From Pseudolysinimonas_A sp049651805 (GTDB taxonomy: Bacteria; Actinomycetota; Actinomycetes; Actinomycetales; Microbacteriaceae), in contig NZ_JBASCU010000016.1 in assembly GCF_049651805.1 (NCBI RefSeq), positions 18,399 through 82,398 on the forward strand: a stretch of 64,000 nucleotides of DNA, read 5' to 3'. A program made the translations under genes and the position numbers. Within the stretch, counting starts at the first letter, position 1. Each line of letters begins with the position of its first letter. Of the stretch, positions 51,896 to 60,540 are shown in pieces. Under the pieces are notes generated by a model. It saw only the letters and a program-made list of their open reading frames with translations, searched no databases and was not told the DNA's origin.

Positions 51896-52414
51896 GTGAC
51901 TCAAGCTCCCGCATCCGTCGTGGTGAACCTCCCGCTGCGCCAGCGCCCGATCGACATCTTCTTCGCGGTCATGTTCACGATCTTCATCGTGACCTCGTCC
52001 ATCGCCGACATGCTGCCGACCCTGGGCGTCGACTTCACGCAGCCGAACGGCACCTTCCTCGTCGACTCCAACTACTGGTACGCCCACGACGCCGACCCAC
52101 TGTTCATGAACCCGCCGGTGTGGATGCGCATCGTCACCGGACTCTCGGCGTTCGCCTACCTGGCGTTCTACCTGGTGCTCGTGCCGTCGCTCATCAAGGG
52201 GTGGAACCGCATCCAGCTGCCCGCCGTCATCTACGCGACGATGATCGCCTCGATCACCGGCATCATCGTGTTCGGTGTCGAGTTCTTCGGCGAACCGGAG
52301 TTCCAGACGCAGAACCCCGCGAAGTTCCTCGCGTTCAACCTGCCGTACGTGTTGATCCCGTTGCTGCTGCTGATCCGGATGCGCAAGCCGCTGCCGTTCA
52401 CCCGCAAGTTCTGA
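51896..52414 (+). CDS. EXPERA/emopamil-binding-like membrane protein
   Basis: A 172-residue protein with four helices (RPIDIFFAVMFTIFIVTSSIADM, MRIVTGLSAFAYLAFYLVLVPS, LPAVIYATMIASITGIIVFGVEFF, FLAFNLPYVLIPLLLLIRM). Layout and the D…W…E pattern fit the EXPERA domain; no catalytic claim. GTG start 6 nt after TACACT, so leaderless; divergent from the thiamine operon. Confidence 0.72.
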   Translation: MTQAPASVVVNLPLRQRPIDIFFAVMFTIFIVTSSIADMLPTLGVDFTQPNGTFLVDSNYWYAHDADPLFMNPPVWMRIVTGLSAFAYLAFYLVLVPSLIKGWNRIQLPAVIYATMIASITGIIVFGVEFFGEPEFQTQNPAKFLAFNLPYVLIPLLLLIRMRKPLPFTRKF

Positions 52415-52483
52415 GGATGTCGTGGACCCCCGTCGATGGGTGGGTGGGTTTCCGAGAGTTGGGTACGGCGGGCCGGCCCCGGC

Positions 52484-53284
52484 TCAGCGGTGGGTCTGCT
52501 CCGCCCCCGCGAGGCGCTGGGCGACCCAGATCGGCACGACCGAGAAGGCGACGAGTACGACCGCGATGACGTTGACGATCGGCGCCTGATTCGGGCGGAA
52601 CAGGTTCTCGAAGATCCAGATGGGCAGCGTGGTGACCCCGCTGCCGGCGGTGAAGGTCGTGACGATGATCTCATCGAACGACAGGGCGAAGGCGAGCAGG
52701 CCACCCGCGAGCAGGGCCGACCGAAGCTGCGGGAAGGTCACCAGCCGGAAGGTGGTCCAGGCGCCGGCTCCGAGATCGGATGACGCCTCCTCCAGCGAGG
52801 TGCCAGTGCGTCGCAAGCGGGCGATGACGTTGTTGAACACCGTGACGATGCAGAACGTCGCGTGCGCCACGATGATTGTGAAGATGCCGAGGCGCACGTC
52901 GAGGATGGTGCGGAAGAAGTTGTTGAGTGCGATGCCCGTCACGATTCCCGGGAGGGCGATCGGCAGGATGACGAGCAGACTCACCGCGTCGCGGCCGAAG
53001 AACTTGTAGCGCTGCAACGCGAGAGCAACCAGCGTGCCCAGCACCAGCGAGATCGCGGTCGCTGCAAGCGCCACCTGAACGCTCGTGCCGATCGCCTCGA
53101 GCGCGCCGGCGTTGCGGAACGCCCGGCCCCACCACTCCAGGGTGAACCCCGGCGGGGGCCAGGTGAGCGTCGTCGACGTCGAGAACGAGTTCACGAGCAC
53201 GACGCCCAGGGGCAGGTAGATCACGGCGAGCACGAGGGCGGTGGCGATGCCGAGGACGGCGCGGGCGGTGCTGCTGAGTCGCAT
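52484..53284 (-). CDS. Polyamine-type ABC transporter permease II (PotC-like)
   Basis: A 266-residue permease, six helices; begins MRLSSTARAVLGIATALVLAVIYLPLGVVLVNSF and has the EAA loop EEASSDLGAGAWTTFRLVTFPQLRSALLAGG. Third gene after the binding protein and PotB-like permease on this strand. Substrate: polyamine or related amine, inferred. Confidence 0.87.
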   Translation of the reverse strand: MRLSSTARAVLGIATALVLAVIYLPLGVVLVNSFSTSTTLTWPPPGFTLEWWGRAFRNAGALEAIGTSVQVALAATAISLVLGTLVALALQRYKFFGRDAVSLLVILPIALPGIVTGIALNNFFRTILDVRLGIFTIIVAHATFCIVTVFNNVIARLRRTGTSLEEASSDLGAGAWTTFRLVTFPQLRSALLAGGLLAFALSFDEIIVTTFTAGSGVTTLPIWIFENLFRPNQAPIVNVIAVVLVAFSVVPIWVAQRLAGAEQTHR

Positions 53285-53291
53285 CGGTCGC

Positions 53292-54218
53292 CTACAAGTT
53301 CTCGAGCGCGCCGGATCGACGCGCCGCGGCGAGGTAGACGACCATGATCGAGACCGGGATGAGGGCGATCGCGGCGGCGAGCGGCAGGTTGTTGGCCGCA
53401 CCGACGTTCGTGTAGACGAGGTTGCCGAGCATTTGACTGGTGCCGCCGACGATGTTGACGGTGATGTAGTCGCCGAGCGACAGCGAGAAGCTGAAGATGG
53501 ATGCCGCGATGATCGCCGGCGTCAGCATCGGCAGCACGACGGAGACGATCGTGCGCCAAGTCTTTGCTCCGAGGTCGCTCGACGCCTCCAACAGCGAGTC
53601 GGGCACCCTTTCGAGTCCCGCGTAGATCGGCAGGATCACGTAGGGCAACCAGATGTACGCAAGCGTGATGACGACCGCGGGAAGTCCGTAGCCCGGCGTC
53701 TCGCCGCCGACCGGTTCGACCAGGCTCGCCCACACCCCGCCCTCGGAGAGCACCGAGCGCCAGGCGTACGCCTTGACGAGGTAGCTCGCCCAGAGCGGCA
53801 TCAGGATCGCGATCACCAGGATGCCGCGCAATCGCGGACCGGCGACCTTCGCCATGAAGAACGCGATCGGCAAAGCAATGAGGATGTCGACAATCGTGAC
53901 GAGGAGTGCCACGCCGATCGTGCGGAGGGTGACCGTCTGGTAGAGCGCCCCGGTGACCACGTCGATGACGTTGTCAAGGGTCCATTCAGTGCGCACCTGG
54001 CCGGTGAACGAGTCCACCGTCCAGAACGCGGTGACGAGCAGCGCGGCGAGCGCGACGATGTAGACCGCGCCCAACCAGAACAGCGGGGCCGCGAGCAGAA
54101 GCCCGAGCCTGGTCCGCGCGTGCTGGCTGAGGAACACCGAGATCCGGCGCGCCGGGGTGGCCCGCGGTTGCGGGATCCCGGCGCGCCCTGGAGTCGGCGC
54201 TGCCACGCTGCTCGTCAT
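53292..54218 (-). CDS. Polyamine-type ABC transporter permease I (PotB-like)
   Basis: A 308-residue permease: an N-terminal cytosolic segment, then six helices; EAA loop LEASSDLGAKTWRTIVSVVLPMLTPAIIAASIF. The phrase ILPIYAGLERVPDSLLEASSDLGA is typical of PotB. ATG 54218 follows the binding-protein stop by 8 bp. Confidence 0.87.
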   Translation of the reverse strand: MTSSVAAPTPGRAGIPQPRATPARRISVFLSQHARTRLGLLLAAPLFWLGAVYIVALAALLVTAFWTVDSFTGQVRTEWTLDNVIDVVTGALYQTVTLRTIGVALLVTIVDILIALPIAFFMAKVAGPRLRGILVIAILMPLWASYLVKAYAWRSVLSEGGVWASLVEPVGGETPGYGLPAVVITLAYIWLPYVILPIYAGLERVPDSLLEASSDLGAKTWRTIVSVVLPMLTPAIIAASIFSFSLSLGDYITVNIVGGTSQMLGNLVYTNVGAANNLPLAAAIALIPVSIMVVYLAAARRSGALENL

Positions 54219-54226
54219 TGGGGGTG

Positions 54227-55408
54227 TCAGCCCTTGATCTCCGACCAGGCTTCGGTCCAGCCCGCGTAGTCGACGCACTCGACGTCGGTACGACCGTCGA
54301 CGCACTCCGCGATCGGCGTGGTCCAGTACCAGATCTGCGACGCGTACTCCTCGTCGCCGGCGTGGTACGCCTCGCAGTCGTCACGGAAGTCGCAGGCCGC
54401 CTCGCTCGACGGTGCTTCGCCGAAGTACGCGGTGGCCTGAGCGTTGACCTCGGGGCTCGCGATCCAGTCGAGCCACGCGTACGCGCAGTTCGGGCTCTCG
54501 GCCTCGGAGGCGATCATCCAGGTGTCCGACCATCCGGTGGCACCCTCTTCGGGCAGGACGACCGCGGTCGTCGCGCCTTCGCCTTCGAGGACGTTCTGGA
54601 TGACCTGCCAGGTGGTGCCCGCGACCGAGTCACCGGTCGTGAACGCCTGGATCTCCTTGAGGTAGTCCGACCAGTACTCGCCGACGTGCTCGCGCTGCGC
54701 CTTCAGCAGGTCGACGGCCGCCTGGAACTGCGTCTCATCGAGTGCATACGGGTTCTCGATCCCGAGCTCCGGCTGGTGCGCCATCAGGTACACGGCGGCG
54801 TCGGCGATGTAGATCGGCGAGTCGTACGCGGTGATCTTGCCCGAGTATTCGCTCGCGCGGTCGAACACCACATCCCACGAGGTGGGTGCCGGGCTCACTT
54901 CCTCCGTGTTGTAGAGCAGGAGGTTGGCGCCGTAGCCGTGCGGAACGCCGTACGACTGACCGTCGACCGAGTTCCAGGCCTGCTCCTTGAGGAAGTCGAA
55001 GACGCCCTCGTAGCTCGGGATCAGGTCGGTGTTGACCGCTGCGACGTCGCCCGCGGCGATGAGCCGCAACGTGGCGTCGCCGGACGCGGCGACGACGTCG
55101 TAGCCGCCGGCGCGTACCAGGTTGACCGCTTCGTCGGAGGTGCCGTAGGCCTGGGAGTCGACCAGGCAGCCGGTCTTTTCTTCGAAACCGGACACCCAGT
55201 CGACGGCCGGGTCGTTGCTGCCGTCTTCGACGTAACCCGGCCACGCGAGGATCGAGACGGACCCTTCGAACTCTCCGAGCTCGGTCGGAAGACCGCCGTC
55301 ATCACCCCCCGGGCCCGAGGCGGTGCCGCAGCCGGTGAGGAGTGCGGTCGCCGAGGCGATCGCCAGGGCGGCCAGGAACGCCGACCTCCGTGGTGCTGTG
55401 ATGCGCAT
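54227..55408 (-). CDS. Polyamine-type substrate-binding lipoprotein (PotD-like)
   Basis: A 393-residue lipoprotein, lipobox LTGC. Mature start SVSILAWPGYVEDGS (PotD proteins read LxxxxWxxYI), KTGCLVDSQAYGTSDEAVNLVRAG, and SYGVPHGYGANLLLYN. Binds a cationic amine outside the membrane. AAGGAGAAC precedes the ATG. Confidence 0.88.
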   Translation of the reverse strand: MRITAPRRSAFLAALAIASATALLTGCGTASGPGGDDGGLPTELGEFEGSVSILAWPGYVEDGSNDPAVDWVSGFEEKTGCLVDSQAYGTSDEAVNLVRAGGYDVVAASGDATLRLIAAGDVAAVNTDLIPSYEGVFDFLKEQAWNSVDGQSYGVPHGYGANLLLYNTEEVSPAPTSWDVVFDRASEYSGKITAYDSPIYIADAAVYLMAHQPELGIENPYALDETQFQAAVDLLKAQREHVGEYWSDYLKEIQAFTTGDSVAGTTWQVIQNVLEGEGATTAVVLPEEGATGWSDTWMIASEAESPNCAYAWLDWIASPEVNAQATAYFGEAPSSEAACDFRDDCEAYHAGDEEYASQIWYWTTPIAECVDGRTDVECVDYAGWTEAWSEIKG

Positions 55409-55453
55409 TGCGTTCTCCTTCTTTCGATGGATGGACCTGAAGGTCGCGAAGGT

Positions 55454-56488
55454 CTAAGTGGGCGATCTGAGAGGAACGAGGTCGGAGGCGGCGAATCGGG
55501 CTACCACCGCATCGCCTCGTCGGTCGTGTGTGGATCGTCCGGCGGTGTTCTGCTCCAGCACACTGAAGCGACGCCCGTCAGCCAATTCGATGAGCAACCG
55601 TGTCGCCGTCCCGATGTAGATCACTTCGGCGATCGTGCCGGGCAGCGACACCGCACCTGCGGGTGTAGTCGTGCCGGGGGCAGCCAGGGTGATCTTCTCG
55701 GGCCGGATGGACGTGACTCCAGTGACGCCGAGCAACCGCTGTGCGTCCTCCGCGTCGAAGATGTTGGACGTGCCGACGAACGAGGCGACGAACGGGGAGG
55801 CCGGCGACTCGTAGATCTCCGCAGGAGTGCCGAGTTGCTCGATGCGGCCGGCGTTGAAGACGGCAATCCGATCGCTCAGGGTCAGCGCCTCTTCCTGGTC
55901 GTGGGTGACGAAGATGAAGGTGATGCCGAGCGAGCGCTGCAGCTCCTTGAGCTCGACTTGCATCTGTTCGCGCAGCTTGAGGTCGAGCGCGCCGAGGGGT
56001 TCGTCGAGCAACAGCACCTTCGGCTCGACGACCGTCGCCCGAGCCAAGGCGACGCGCTGCCGCTGCCCGCCGGAGAGTTGACTCGGCTTACGGTCGCCGA
56101 AGCCGCCGAGGGCGACCGACTCGAGTGCGGCCCGCGCGAGTTCGGCGCGGCGCGCGCGGGACACGCCTCGCACGCGCAGGCCGTAGGCCACGTTCTCGAG
56201 GACTGTCATGTGGGGAAACAGCGCGTAGTCCTGGAACACCGTGTTGACGTCGCGGTCGAACGGGGCACGGCGGGTGACGTCCTGCCCCCGCAACGCGATC
56301 GTGCCGCTCGTGGGCTGTTCGAAGCCGGCGATGAGCCGCAACACTGTTGTCTTGCCCGATCCCGAGGGCCCGAGCATCGAGAAGAACTCGCCCTCGGCGA
56401 TGTCCAGATCCAGGTTGTCGACCGCGACGAGCGCACCGAACGACTTCGTCAGCCCGGTGAGTCGGATCGCTGGTGTGGACGTGATCAC
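55454..56488 (-). CDS. Polyamine-type ABC transporter ATP-binding protein (PotA-like)
   Basis: About 344 residues. Walker A GPSGSGKTT, Q-loop VFQDYALFPHMTV, signature LSGGQRQRVALARATV, Walker B VLLLDEPLGALD, FVTHDQEEAL, and a TOBE domain (SIRPEKITL). Start is uncertain: GTG 56488 gives MITSTPAIRLTGLTKSFG; the frame opens earlier at TTG 56515, which overlaps the promoter TTGACA (56537–56532) region. First gene of the transporter operon, divergent from a GntR gene. Confidence 0.88.
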   Translation of the reverse strand: MITSTPAIRLTGLTKSFGALVAVDNLDLDIAEGEFFSMLGPSGSGKTTVLRLIAGFEQPTSGTIALRGQDVTRRAPFDRDVNTVFQDYALFPHMTVLENVAYGLRVRGVSRARRAELARAALESVALGGFGDRKPSQLSGGQRQRVALARATVVEPKVLLLDEPLGALDLKLREQMQVELKELQRSLGITFIFVTHDQEEALTLSDRIAVFNAGRIEQLGTPAEIYESPASPFVASFVGTSNIFDAEDAQRLLGVTGVTSIRPEKITLAAPGTTTPAGAVSLPGTIAEVIYIGTATRLLIELADGRRFSVLEQNTAGRSTHDRRGDAVVARFAASDLVPLRSPT

Positions 56489-56589
56489 TCCTGTGTGCTC
56501 GGTGCGGATAAGCAAATCATATGGAAGCAGATGTCAAAAGAGAGTGGCACATGTTACGGTCGGGTCACAACACCCGAGCCGGGAAGCCC

Positions 56590-57339
56590 ATGCCGCAATC
56601 GATCAGCGCCACCACCGCCGCGCGAGCCGCGGTCTTCGCGCCCATCGCGGGCGGGGGCCGGGCCGAGTTGGTGGCCCAGCGACTGCGCGACGCGATCGAC
56701 CTCGGACTGCTGAACGGGGGCGAGAAGCTGCCCAGCGAGGCGGCGATGGCCCGGCAGTTCGGGGTCGCGACGGTGACCGCCCGAGAGGCCCTCGAGACAC
56801 TTCGCGAGCACGGCCTGGTCGAGACTCGGCGGGGTCGGGACGGGGGCAGTTTCGTCATCGCGACGGGGTCGCGCGCGAGCCGCATCGCCCGACGGGTGGC
56901 CAGCCTCTCCCGTGTCGAACTTCGTGACATGGGGGTGCACTACACCGCGATCGCCGGTGCCGCGGCGGAGCTCGCCGCCGACCGCACGACCGACGACGAC
57001 ATCCGTCACCTTCGCGAGACGGTCGAGGCCGTGGACCCCGACGATGAGACGTCGGCGCGACGCGGCGAAGGCATGTTCCGGCTCGAGGTCGCGGCGCTCT
57101 CGCAGTCGGCGCGTCTCGTTCGCGAGGAGCTGCGGCTCCAGGCCGAGTTCGCGCCGCTGCTGTGGTGGTGTCTACGCGATCGCGACGAGCGCCTGAGCAG
57201 CCGTACGGCGCAGCTCGCCGTCGTCCGTGCGATCGAATCTCTCGACGGCGACGAGGCCCGCCGGCTCACCGTCGCTCACATCGGCGGCGCGATCGAGTGG
57301 CTGCTCGACGAGAAATCCCGTCTCGAGAAAAAGGAGTGA
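56590..57339 (+). CDS. GntR/FadR-family transcriptional regulator
   Basis: A 249-residue regulator: winged helix LRDAIDLGLLNGGEKLPSEAAMARQFGVATVTAREALETLREHGLVETRRGRDGG, then a helical FCD-like C-terminal domain. GGGAAG lies before ATG 56590. Divergent from the PotABCD-like operon and 2 bp before a Cache-domain gene, so it probably regulates both. Confidence 0.88.
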   Translation: MPQSISATTAARAAVFAPIAGGGRAELVAQRLRDAIDLGLLNGGEKLPSEAAMARQFGVATVTAREALETLREHGLVETRRGRDGGSFVIATGSRASRIARRVASLSRVELRDMGVHYTAIAGAAAELAADRTTDDDIRHLRETVEAVDPDDETSARRGEGMFRLEVAALSQSARLVREELRLQAEFAPLLWWCLRDRDERLSSRTAQLAVVRAIESLDGDEARRLTVAHIGGAIEWLLDEKSRLEKKE

Positions 57340-57341
57340 TC

Positions 57342-58055
57342 ATGCCGACGACGATGGATGCTGCGGTGCGCGGTTGTGTCGACGCGATCGACCGCACCTT
57401 CGGCGGGGTGTTCGAGATGATCGACTCCTGGCGCACGCTGATCGAGGCCTACGTCGACCAGCAAGACGGCCTCCCGACCGTCGAAGGTCTCGACCGCGTC
57501 GTCGAATCGATCACGGTGCCCGAACTCTCCGTCGACGGCGCTCTCGTGATCGGCGCCGGGTTCGTCGCCGCTCCCGGGTTCCTGCCGGAGGCGGAGTGGC
57601 ACCTCGCCTGGTGGCTCGGCCACGCCAACACGTTCGGGGTGGGATCGGCCGACCCGTCGATCCGACGGCTCGTCGCCGAAGAGAACCCGGCGTCCGATAG
57701 CTTCCGCGACTACACGACGCTCGAGTGGTGGCGGGTTCCGACGACGACCGGAGCCCGCCACATCACCGGCCCCTACGTCGACTACCTCTGCACCGACGAC
57801 TACACCCTCACCCTGACGGTGCCGGCGCACAACGGCGAGCGCCTGATCGGCATCGTCGGGGCCGACCTCTACGTGAACGATGTCGAGCGGGCTCTCCTCG
57901 CGCACCTGCGCGGCCTCGATGCCGCGACCATCGTCAACGCGTCGGGGCGGGTCGTCGCCTCGACCGACCCCCACCGGCCGACCGGGTCGCTGCTGCGCGA
58001 CACCTCCGAGCGCATCCCGTGCTCCATTGCCGGGCTCGCGCTCGTCTTGACCTGA
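57342..58055 (+). CDS. Soluble PDC/Cache-domain protein
   Basis: A 237-residue protein with a Cache-like ligand-binding domain: FGGVFEMIDSWRTLIEAYVDQQDG (helix), VIGAGFVAAPGFL, LEWWRVPTTTGARHITGPYVDYLCTDDYTLTLTVPAHNGERLIGIVGADLYV (typical small-ligand strand pattern). No signal peptide or membrane helix is seen, unusual for Cache. AAGGAG lies before ATG 57342. Coupled to the GntR gene; may sense or bind the transported amine inside the cell. Confidence 0.8.
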   Translation: MPTTMDAAVRGCVDAIDRTFGGVFEMIDSWRTLIEAYVDQQDGLPTVEGLDRVVESITVPELSVDGALVIGAGFVAAPGFLPEAEWHLAWWLGHANTFGVGSADPSIRRLVAEENPASDSFRDYTTLEWWRVPTTTGARHITGPYVDYLCTDDYTLTLTVPAHNGERLIGIVGADLYVNDVERALLAHLRGLDAATIVNASGRVVASTDPHRPTGSLLRDTSERIPCSIAGLALVLT

Positions 58056-58061
58056 ATCGGC

Positions 58062-58904
58062 TCAGCCGGCCCAGGCGGACGGGCCGACGCCGCCGTCTTT
58101 GAGCGACCTCAGATGCTGTTGACGCATGAGTTTACCGAGCGGGTAGATCGCCGAGAACACCACCATCGGAGCGCGCAGCGCGGGGTTGAAGATCTTGTGG
58201 TGGTCGTAGGTCTTCTCCCACCGGCGCACGTACCGCAGGTAGTCCTTCGGGTTCGCGTCGAGGCGACGGGCCGACATGCCCGAGACCATCTTCGAGCCGT
58301 AGACGATCTTGTGGCCGCGGTCGAAGAGGTGGATGCCGAGGTCGAGGTCTTCGTGCATCTCTTTGTCGGCGTCGTTGCAGACGTGGTCGCGGATGTCGTG
58401 CCACGCGCTCGCCCGCATCGCCATGTTGCTGCCGAAGACGAAGTGGTACTCCTTCGTCAGCTTCAGCAGCGCGCGTCGCATGTTGTCGTCGGCACGCGCA
58501 CCGAACCGCCGTAGCGGCATGTCGTAATAGATCATCGGGCCGGTCGCGGCCCCCACGGTCGGGTCGCTGAAGATGCGCTTCACGACGGCGACCCACTCAG
58601 GTTCAAGGATCGAGTCCGCGTCGATGCGGCCGATCACCTCGCTCGTGGCGGCGTTGAAGCCCGCGTTGCGCGTGGGGGTGATGCCCTGCTCGGCGTTCTG
58701 GTCGACGATGACCAGCGGAGCGTCGGGGAACTCGGTCTTGAGGGCCTTCAGCATCTTGGCCGTCGAGTCGGTCGACTTGTTGTTGACGACGATGATCTCA
58801 TCGGCGGGGACGGTCTGCTCGATGGCTGCGACCACGCACGCGCGGATCGTGCGTTCCTCGTTGTACGCGGGGATGACGATCGAAACGGTCGGTCCACCGG
58901 TCAT
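58062..58904 (-). CDS. Family 2 glycosyltransferase
   Basis: A 280-residue GT-A enzyme: VSIVIPAYNEERTI, then the metal-binding DAD in EVIGRIDADSILEPEW, and EMHEDLDLGIHLFDRGHKI with the acceptor-side ED. No membrane helix. TAGGGT lies 6 nt before the ATG, so leaderless. Transfers a sugar in envelope or glycolipid synthesis; specifics unknown. Confidence 0.9.
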   Translation of the reverse strand: MTGGPTVSIVIPAYNEERTIRACVVAAIEQTVPADEIIVVNNKSTDSTAKMLKALKTEFPDAPLVIVDQNAEQGITPTRNAGFNAATSEVIGRIDADSILEPEWVAVVKRIFSDPTVGAATGPMIYYDMPLRRFGARADDNMRRALLKLTKEYHFVFGSNMAMRASAWHDIRDHVCNDADKEMHEDLDLGIHLFDRGHKIVYGSKMVSGMSARRLDANPKDYLRYVRRWEKTYDHHKIFNPALRAPMVVFSAIYPLGKLMRQQHLRSLKDGGVGPSAWAG

Positions 58905-58913
58905 GGCGCCACC

Positions 58914-59432
58914 CTATCCCGCCGCAGCGGCGCCGCCGATCGCCGACACCGGTCGGGCGAACAGAGCGACCTCGGTGCTGCCGCCCTTGGTCTCTTGGCG
59001 GCCGACTTCGACGAACCCGAGCCGGGCGTGGAATGCGAGCGAGCCGGGATTGGCGGGGCGCACATTCACCTCGCAGGTGATCTCGGACGCGCCGTCGGCG
59101 CGGGCGGCTTCTTCGACGGCGTCGTACAGCCTCGGGCCGATTCCCTGACCCTGCCGTCGCGGCGCGAGCACGATGCGGTCGACGTAGAGGAAGTCGCCGG
59201 AACGAGCGCTGAACCAGCCGTAGTTCTCGCTCGCGTAAGCGAGCCCCGGGCCGAGCGCGACGACGAACCCGGCCGGCTCCCCGTCGTCGACGACGAGAGC
59301 GAGTCGACTCATCGCGATCAGCTCGGCGAGCTCATCCGGTGGGGTGATCGGCACCGCCGGATGGGCTCCGTCGTTGATGGCGACGACGGCGGCGAGATCG
59401 GCGACGGTGAAGGGGCGGATGACGACGGGCAC
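58914..59432 (-). CDS. GNAT-family acetyltransferase
   Basis: A 172-residue N-acetyltransferase; acetyl-CoA motif A is VDRIVLAPRRQGQGIGPRLYDAV, followed by EVNVRPANPGSLAFHARLGFVEVGRQ. GTG start 6 nt after TACCCT, so leaderless. Ends 9 bp before the glycosyltransferase. Substrate unknown. Confidence 0.9.
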   Translation of the reverse strand: MPVVIRPFTVADLAAVVAINDGAHPAVPITPPDELAELIAMSRLALVVDDGEPAGFVVALGPGLAYASENYGWFSARSGDFLYVDRIVLAPRRQGQGIGPRLYDAVEEAARADGASEITCEVNVRPANPGSLAFHARLGFVEVGRQETKGGSTEVALFARPVSAIGGAAAAG

Positions 59433-59465
59433 CGGCTCAGGGTAGCCGCGCGCCGAGCATCCGCG

Positions 59466-60104
59466 TCAGTCGTCGATGTTGGCGTTCTCGCGCAGCCACG
59501 GAAGCGGGTCGATGAACGTGCCGTCGGCGGTCTGGATGACGAAGTGCAGGTGGGCTCCGAAGCTCTGGCCGGTGTTGCCGACCCGTCCGATCACCTGACC
59601 GCGTTGCACCGTGTCCCCGGGCGACAGGGTCATCGATCCCGCCTGCATGTGGGCGTAGGCGCTGCGGTAGGTCACCCCGTCGACGTCGTGTTGGATGGTG
59701 ACGTTCACGCCCCACGAACCATCGGCGACGCTCGAGCCCACGACGACCCCGTCGGCGATGGCTTCGATCGGAATGCCGGCGCCCCCCGGCACGATGTCGA
59801 TTCCGCTGTGCATCGTCGAGCAGCCTTCGCATGAGCGATACCCGAAGAACGACGAGATGGTGGTCCCTTCAGGCAGCGGCCACTGCACCAACGTGTACTC
59901 GGTGATCTCGAACGCGTCACGCTCTGTCTCCGGCGTCGCGGCAATCGCCGTCGAGGATGAGGCCAGTTCGAAGGACTGCGCGGTGGCGTCGAGCTCTGCC
60001 TGGTGGATGGCGGCGACAGCGGCGGGAACGGCGAAGGTGCCGACCGCGGCGAGACACACGCCGGCGACGGACACCGCAAGGGCACGGCGGAAGATCGAAT
60101 TCAT
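59466..60104 (-). CDS. M23-family peptidase (LytM-type endopeptidase)
   Basis: A 212-residue secreted peptidase: N-terminal signal/anchor FRRALAVSVAGVCLAAVGTFAVPAAVAA, then the M23 domain with zinc ligands HSGIDIV (HxxxD) and AHLHFVI (HxH). Cleaves peptidoglycan cross-links or acts as a regulator. Start MNSIFRR is chosen from the signal peptide; there is no clear Shine-Dalgarno site. Confidence 0.9.
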   Translation of the reverse strand: MNSIFRRALAVSVAGVCLAAVGTFAVPAAVAAIHQAELDATAQSFELASSSTAIAATPETERDAFEITEYTLVQWPLPEGTTISSFFGYRSCEGCSTMHSGIDIVPGGAGIPIEAIADGVVVGSSVADGSWGVNVTIQHDVDGVTYRSAYAHMQAGSMTLSPGDTVQRGQVIGRVGNTGQSFGAHLHFVIQTADGTFIDPLPWLRENANIDD

Positions 60105-60327
60105 CGGGAGTTTCAGAACTTTCGGGTCCAGGCCATCCCGGAACGGATGGCGGATGGCGCGACGGCCGTGGACCACCTTGACCCGTCACCCTGGACGAGT
60201 CCTGGTAAACCCCTGGCTATCACCGCAAAGCGTGAACCCTCGATGAATGGTGCGGTCAGCCCCTGGCGGAGTGCAGAAGAGAGTGCTGAGATGGAGTCAG
60301 CCCGGGTGAGACGGGCGGAGGTGCGCG

Positions 60328-60540
60328 ATGGAGCTGCAGGTGGTGTCGGCGATCGACGGTGTCTTCCGCGTCGTGATCGACGGGATGGCCGCGGGGTACA
60401 TCCTCGAGGCGGAAGGTGTCTTCGTGACGTTGCGCGGGCCCGTCTACAACACATCCACCGAGATCGGGCAGTCGCTCGACTTCGAGGCAGCGGTGCGGCT
60501 ACTCGCGCGTGAGGAGCACGCCTCTAGAGTGGGCGGGTGA
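60328..60540 (+). CDS. Small conserved hypothetical protein
   Basis: A 70-residue protein from ATG 60328 with GGAGG 6 nt upstream. Short strands (MELQVVSAIDGVFRVVIDGMAAGYILEAEGVFVTLRGP) suggest a small beta-sheet. Its stop overlaps the acyltransferase start as GTGA. Function unknown. The ~220 bp before it hold no other supported feature. Confidence 0.65.
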   Translation: MELQVVSAIDGVFRVVIDGMAAGYILEAEGVFVTLRGPVYNTSTEIGQSLDFEAAVRLLAREEHASRVGG

